Of a DNA stretch of 64,000 nucleotides, positions 59,897 through 64,000 are shown piece by piece. Positions within the stretch are counted from its first letter, which is position 1; each line of letters opens with the position of its first letter. The stretch covers positions 1 through 64,000 of the forward strand of contig JAFOLH010000015.1 of the NCBI GenBank assembly GCA_017419405.1, written 5' to 3'. A model generated the notes under the pieces. The model ran no database searches. It saw nothing but the letters and a program-made list of their open reading frames with translations, and was not told where the DNA came from. The DNA comes from Renibacterium sp. (GTDB lineage: Bacteria > Actinomycetota > Actinomycetes > Actinomycetales > Micrococcaceae). Made by a program: the position numbers and the translations under genes.

Positions 59897-60918
59897 GCCG
59901 AAGCCTCCGGGTTCTGCGTCGCTGCTGTGGCCGCTGCGCCGCTCTTGGTGCCGGCATTTTTCTTGCCCGCAGTTCGGCGGCCGCGCAATCGCGGATCGTT
60001 CAGATCGTTCATGCTTTCACCCACCAGGGTCAGCCCCAAGACCGTGAGCACGATGGCCAAGCCCGGGAAGATGCCGGTCCACCAAATGCCGCTGGTCGCG
60101 TCGGCCAAGGCCTTGTTCAGGTCGAAGCCCCATTCCGCGGCCGCCGTCGGTTCGATGCCGAAGCCCAAAAAGCCCAACCCGGCCAGGGTCAGAATGGCTT
60201 CCGAGGAATTCAAGGTGAAGATCAACGGCAGAGTCCGGGTGGCGTTCTTGAAGATATGCCGGCCCATGATCCGCCATGTCGAGGCACCGACCACCTTGGC
60301 CGATTCGACGAACGGTTCGGCTTTGAGCCGGATGGTCTCCGCCCGGATCACCCGGAAATACTGCGGCACGAAGACCACCGTGATCGAAATCGCCGCGGCG
60401 AAGATGCCGGACCAGAGGTTCGACTTTCCGCCGGAGATGATGATCGACATCACGATCGCCAACAGCAAGGACGGGAAAGCGTAGATCGCATCCGCCAGGA
60501 CCACCAGGACCCGATCGAGCCAACCGCCGAGGTAGCCGGAGACCAAGCCCAGGATCACGCCGATGAAAATCGACAGGATCACCGCGATGATGATCACCGA
60601 AATCGCGGTTTGCGCACCCCAGAGTGTCCGGGACAGCACGTCGTAACCGCCCACCGTGGTACCCCACAAATGCTGGGCCGACGGCGGCGACTGGGTCGGG
60701 AAGCTGTTGCCGTTCGCGTCGCTGATCTGGTTGTAGCCGTAAGGCGCGATCAACGGCGCGAAGATCGCGGTCAGCACGAACAACGCAGTCAGCACGGTGC
60801 CGGCGATGAGCATCCCGCGTTGCAGTCCGACGCTGATCTGGAGATGCGAAACGATGGGCAGCCGGCTCAGCCAGCTCTTCTTCCGCAACGGCAATTGCGG
60901 GGTCGAAAGTGCAGACAT
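59893..60918 (-). CDS. Peptide ABC transporter permease, DppC type
   Basis: 341 residues with six membrane helices. DYLVSRTLWGAQ-type GGYDVLSRTLWGAQTAISV and the ATPase-contact EAA loop (ESAKVVGASTWRIMGRHIF) identify the inner-membrane subunit. A long N-terminal cytoplasmic part and a Lys/Ala-rich tail (AGKKNAGTKSGAAATAAT) frame it. One base separates the preceding permease stop from this start. Confidence 0.93.
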   Translation of the reverse strand: MSALSTPQLPLRKKSWLSRLPIVSHLQISVGLQRGMLIAGTVLTALFVLTAIFAPLIAPYGYNQISDANGNSFPTQSPPSAQHLWGTTVGGYDVLSRTLWGAQTAISVIIIAVILSIFIGVILGLVSGYLGGWLDRVLVVLADAIYAFPSLLLAIVMSIIISGGKSNLWSGIFAAAISITVVFVPQYFRVIRAETIRLKAEPFVESAKVVGASTWRIMGRHIFKNATRTLPLIFTLNSSEAILTLAGLGFLGFGIEPTAAAEWGFDLNKALADATSGIWWTGIFPGLAIVLTVLGLTLVGESMNDLNDPRLRGRRTAGKKNAGTKSGAAATAATQNPEASA

Positions 60919-60919
60919 C

Positions 60920-62005
60920 TCAGTACCTCACTCGAGGATCGATCAAGGCGGCGATGACGTCGACCAGGAAATTGGTCACCGCGACCACCACGGCCAGGAA
61001 TGCCACGATGCCCTGCACCGCCACGAAGTCGCGCGCGCCCAGGTATTGGGCCAGTTGGAAGCCCAGGCCTTTCCACTCGAAAGTGGTTTCGGTCAGCACC
61101 GCACCGCCGAGCAACATTGCGATTTGCAGGCCCATCACCGTGATGATCGGGATCAGCGCCGGCTTGTAAGCGTGCTTGGTGACCAGACGGAATTCGCTGA
61201 CGCCGCGGGAACGCCCTGCCTCGACGTAGTCTTTGCCCAAGGTGCCGATCACGTTGGTCCGGACCAACCGCAGGAAAACCCCTCCGGTGAGCAAGCCCAA
61301 GGCGATCGCCGGCAACACCGCGTGCTGCAGCACATCCCCCAGGGCGGCGAAATTGCCGCTGCGGATCGCATCGATGAAATAGATCCCGGTCGGTGCGCCC
61401 AAGCTCTGCAGCGCCAGCGCATTCTCGGTATTCGCCCGGCCGGAGACCGGGAACCAGCCCAGCCAGACCGAGAACACCAGCTTCAGCAGCAAACCGGCGA
61501 AGAACACCGGCGTGGCATAGCCCAGGATCGCCAGGATCCGCAACACCGCGTCCGGCCATTTGTCCCGGAACTTCGCGGCCAACATGCCGAGCGGAATGCC
61601 CAGCAGCAAAGCCACGATCAAGGCGAAGAACGCCAGTTCCAGCGTGGCCGAACCGTAAGTCGCCAGGACCTGGGTCACCGGTTGATTGGTCAAGGTGGTG
61701 CCGAAGTTGCCGGTGAACACCTGGCCCAGGTATTCGAAGTACTGGATCAGGATCGGCCGGTCGTACCCGGCTTCGTGGATTTTCGCCTGCAGTTGCTCCT
61801 GCGGCAGCCGGCCGCCGAGCGCCGCCGTGATCGGGTCGCCGATGACCCGCATCAGGAAGAACACCATGCTGACCAGGATGAAGATCGTGGGGATGATCAG
61901 CAGAAAGCGGATCAGAAGATATTTGCCCAGTCCGCCGCCGGAGCCCCGCGCCTTCTTCAGGCTCGGGGGTTCGGCGCCGACCGGGGAGTCTATGAGCGCA
62001 GTCAT
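60920..62005 (-). CDS. Peptide ABC transporter permease, DppB type
   Basis: 361 residues, six helices: KYLLIRFLLIIPTIFILVSM opens the domain, GYDRPILIQYFEYLGQVFTG follows and the EAA loop is DYVEAGRSRGVSEFRLVTKH. Pairs with the DppC-type subunit. ATG 62005 follows AAAGG. Lies downstream of the binding-protein gene, from which a hairpin separates it. Confidence 0.93.
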   Translation of the reverse strand: MTALIDSPVGAEPPSLKKARGSGGGLGKYLLIRFLLIIPTIFILVSMVFFLMRVIGDPITAALGGRLPQEQLQAKIHEAGYDRPILIQYFEYLGQVFTGNFGTTLTNQPVTQVLATYGSATLELAFFALIVALLLGIPLGMLAAKFRDKWPDAVLRILAILGYATPVFFAGLLLKLVFSVWLGWFPVSGRANTENALALQSLGAPTGIYFIDAIRSGNFAALGDVLQHAVLPAIALGLLTGGVFLRLVRTNVIGTLGKDYVEAGRSRGVSEFRLVTKHAYKPALIPIITVMGLQIAMLLGGAVLTETTFEWKGLGFQLAQYLGARDFVAVQGIVAFLAVVVAVTNFLVDVIAALIDPRVRY

Positions 62006-62049
62006 TTTTGCCTTTGTTAGAGTCCTGCGGCACACGTCGCAGGACAGGA

Positions 62050-62085
62050 CTCAGGGCGGGGTCCACGGTGGAACCCCGCCCTGAG
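62050..62085 (-). terminator. Intercistronic hairpin between binding-protein and permease genes
   Basis: Arms 62050-62062 and 62073-62085 (CTCAGGGCGGGGT and its complement) form a 13-bp perfect GC-rich stem with a ten-base loop. With no U-run it is likely a processing or attenuation hairpin that keeps the binding protein more abundant than the membrane subunits. Confidence 0.6.
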
Positions 62086-62090
62086 TGTCC

Positions 62091-63728
62091 TCAGTTTTTG
62101 GAAACTACCGCTGCGCGGAACTTGAAGGCCGCGTCGAGGGTCTGTTCAACCCCGTTCACATTCTTGCCCGCAACCGCGATCTGCTCGCCCTGCAGGATCG
62201 GCAGCGTGGAGAGGTCCTTCGCTTCCAATTCCTGGATTTGCGCGATCAGCTCGGCCCGCTTGGCCTTGTCGTCGGTGCCCTGCTGCTGTGCGATCAAGCT
62301 CTGCACTTCAGGATTGTCGTAACGGTTCGCCAGGAAGTTGTCCTTGACGAAGAACGGGGTCAAGTAGTTGTCCGCGTCCGAGTAATCCGGGAACCAACCC
62401 AGCTGGTACACCGGGTACAGGTCCTGGGTGCGGTCCTTGGAGTACTGGACCCATTCCGTCGACTGCAGGTTGACCGTGAACAAGCCGGACTTCTCCAACT
62501 GATCCTTCACCTTGGCGTATTCGTCGCCGGATCCGGGGCCGTAGTGGTCCGGGTTGTACTGCAAGTTGATGGTGACCGGGCCGGTGACTCCGGCGTCCGC
62601 GAAGCGCTGCTTGGCTTTGTCCAGGCTGGGCCCGCCGTTGCCGTCGCCGTAAAGCGACTTGAGCGGCTCGGTGGCATTCGCCAGGCCCGAGGGGACCGGC
62701 GAATACACCGGGCTGTAGGTGCCTTTGTAGACATCCTCGGCGATCGACTTGCGGTCGATCACATCGGCCATCGCCTGGCGGACGGCAAGCGCCTTCTTCG
62801 GATCCGCTTCTGCGGTCTTGGCACCGAACGGCATGGTGTCGAAGTTGAAGACCATGTAACGCAATTCGCCGCCCGGACCTGTCAAGACTTTGACATTGTC
62901 CTTGGTCTTGAGGTCGCCGATGTCGGTTGCGCTCAAGCTGCGCCAGGCCACGTCGATCTTGTTGGTCTGGATATCGAGCTTGAGGTTGTTCGCGTCCGCG
63001 TAGTACTTGATGTTGACGACGTCGCTCTTCGGCTTGTCGATCAGGCCCACATAACTCGGGTTGGCCTTGAGGCTCACCAATTCGTTCTTCTTGTAGCTGG
63101 TGATGTCGTACGGGCCGGCGAACGGGCGCGCCTTGGCGATGTCCTCATCGGACATGATCTTGTCCGCCGGGAAGACTTCATCGTCCACGATCGGGCCGGC
63201 CACCGTGGTCAGCACCCCGGGGAAGGTCTGGTCATTGGGCTGCTTGAGCTTGAAGACCGCGGTATCCGCATCCGGCGTGGTGATGCTGTCCAAGTTGGTG
63301 AGCAGCGATGCCGGGCCCTGCGGGTCGTTGATTTTGACGATCCGGTCGAAGCTGAACTTGACGTCCTTGGAGTCGAGCGTGTGGCCGTTCGCGAATTTGA
63401 GGTTGGGCCGCAGCTTCACGGTGAACTCGGTCGGCGAAGTGAACGACGCCGATTGGGCCAGATCCGGCTCGATTTCCTTGCCGCCGGGCTTGATGTTCAT
63501 CAGCAGCGGGTAGACCTGGGTCTCCATGAACTGCGATCCATTGTCGTAGGAACCCGCGGGATCCAACGCAACGACCTTGTCAGTGGTGCCGATCGTGTAA
63601 CTGCCGCTGCCGCCAGAAGCACCGGTGTCTCCGGTGTTGCCTGCCGGGCCGGTGCAAGCCGTGAGCGCAAGCGCGGACACGCCCGCAAAAGCCGCGAAAT
63701 AGCGCAGCTTGTGTGTGTTCTTGGACAT
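62091..63728 (-). CDS. Peptide ABC transporter substrate-binding lipoprotein, DppA type
   Basis: 545 residues with lipobox LTAC (Cys about 25). The SBP_5 fold is recognised by YTIGTTDKVVALDPAGSYDN, LRPNLKFANGHTLDSKDVKFS and ALAVRQAMADVIDRKSIAEDV. It binds oligopeptides or similar solutes outside the cell. First gene of the operon SBP-permease-permease-ATPase. ATG 63728 follows a weak GAAAG site. Confidence 0.95.
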   Translation of the reverse strand: MSKNTHKLRYFAAFAGVSALALTACTGPAGNTGDTGASGGSGSYTIGTTDKVVALDPAGSYDNGSQFMETQVYPLLMNIKPGGKEIEPDLAQSASFTSPTEFTVKLRPNLKFANGHTLDSKDVKFSFDRIVKINDPQGPASLLTNLDSITTPDADTAVFKLKQPNDQTFPGVLTTVAGPIVDDEVFPADKIMSDEDIAKARPFAGPYDITSYKKNELVSLKANPSYVGLIDKPKSDVVNIKYYADANNLKLDIQTNKIDVAWRSLSATDIGDLKTKDNVKVLTGPGGELRYMVFNFDTMPFGAKTAEADPKKALAVRQAMADVIDRKSIAEDVYKGTYSPVYSPVPSGLANATEPLKSLYGDGNGGPSLDKAKQRFADAGVTGPVTINLQYNPDHYGPGSGDEYAKVKDQLEKSGLFTVNLQSTEWVQYSKDRTQDLYPVYQLGWFPDYSDADNYLTPFFVKDNFLANRYDNPEVQSLIAQQQGTDDKAKRAELIAQIQELEAKDLSTLPILQGEQIAVAGKNVNGVEQTLDAAFKFRAAVVSKN

Positions 63729-63874
63729 CTGCGAACTTTCTTTCGAAGAGTGATTTGCGCTGCCAATGCCCCCCAGCAAACCACCAATCGGTGTGAGTCA
63801 GCGCACAATCGTGATGCACTGTTTCTACCAGAGATTGACGCACTTTTCTCCTCGAGGGCAAAAGTTGCAATCAG

Positions 63875-64000
63875 TTAGTTATCACGCAAAGCCTGTGCCT
63901 GGTCTGAAAATTGGCCAAAAATTTGCCCCGCGACGCGCTGCCGCAAACTGTTCTGCCGGGCGAAGTCGAGCAGCAGGCTTCCGGCGGTCCGCGGGGCCAG
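63875..64000 (-). CDS. C-terminal end of an unidentified protein (partial)
   Basis: An open frame enters from the right edge and ends at TAA 63875-63877: 41 residues beginning LAPRTAGSLLLDFARQ and ending QALRDN. Codon choice is rich in G/C third positions as in real genes of this window. It is too short to assign; it may be the distal end of the gene upstream of the peptide transporter operon. Confidence 0.4.
   Translation of the reverse strand: MAPRTAGSLLLDFARQNSLRQRVAGQIFGQFSDQAQALRDN

Noticed and set aside
56687-60484. A 1265-codon open frame on the plus strand across the MFS and peptide-transporter region
   Set aside because: It runs through the MFS gene in another frame and antisense to the ABC genes; its protein is Arg/Gly/His-rich with no family motifs, a GC-bias shadow.
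62085-63878. A 597-codon plus-strand open frame antisense to the binding-protein gene
   Set aside because: Val/Arg/Asp-rich shadow composition; the minus strand encodes a clear SBP_5 lipoprotein with lipobox.

Overview
The window reads as chromosome of a high-GC actinobacterium, most likely a member of Micrococcaceae (Arthrobacter, Renibacterium or Psychromicrobium type). Supporting this are whiB1, pdtaS, mtrA-mtrB-lpqB, a secA without a C-terminal zinc motif, a 180-kDa NAD-glutamate dehydrogenase, LGFP-repeat wall hydrolases, frequent GTG/TTG starts and many ATGA stop/start overlaps. Genus is an inference from gene content only. About 23.6-45.1 kb keeps the gene neighbourhood known from Mycobacterium tuberculosis Rv3219-Rv3246c (whiB1, pdtaS, Rv3235-like, secA, hpf, comF, lpqB, mtrB, mtrA).

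0-23.3 kb: envelope-glycan region. It opens with a cpaF (Flp/Tad pilus ATPase) fragment that loses homology at about 140, apparently at an insertion-sequence end. Next come a secreted GH25 lysozyme with six LGFP modules, a fused rmlC-rmlD and rmlB (dTDP-rhamnose), and a plus-strand run: lipoprotein, flippase-like protein, three GT2 glycosyltransferases, a DUF2304 protein, an SDR epimerase and an acyltransferase with SGNH domain. A second acyltransferase, rmlA, and a minus-strand operon glf-glfT2-ABC permease-ABC ATPase-DUF6541 complete it. Together these would make dTDP-L-rhamnose and UDP-galactofuranose, assemble a rhamnose/galactofuranose wall polymer, export it and decorate it.

23.3-45.1 kb: conserved housekeeping block: WhiB1, PdtaS, GDH, a CpaB/CpaE-like pair without its pilus genes, a BldC-like regulator, LysM protein, Rv3235-family protein, SecA, a YcaQ-type glycosylase, long HPF, ComF, and the MtrAB-LpqB envelope stress system. 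45.3-50.8 kb: a translationally coupled operon of a Pro/Trp-rich membrane protein, DUF4129, DUF4350, MoxR and DUF58 proteins.

50.8-56.6 kb: a PopR/ClgR-like XRE regulator ending in Ala-Ala, convergent with two clpP genes. The sequence ATCTGCYCTG is repeated three times upstream of the regulator and recurs inside a 22-bp perfect palindrome upstream of the clpP pair; this is the most promising regulatory system seen here. Then an APH-fold kinase, DUF4166, a MetE-like protein lacking visible zinc ligands, and chorismate mutase. 55.7-58.2 kb: MmyB-type regulator divergent from an MFS exporter across a palindrome. 58.2-63.7 kb: a four-gene peptide ABC transporter operon; a partial gene ends the window. 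No rRNA, tRNA or CRISPR array was recognised.
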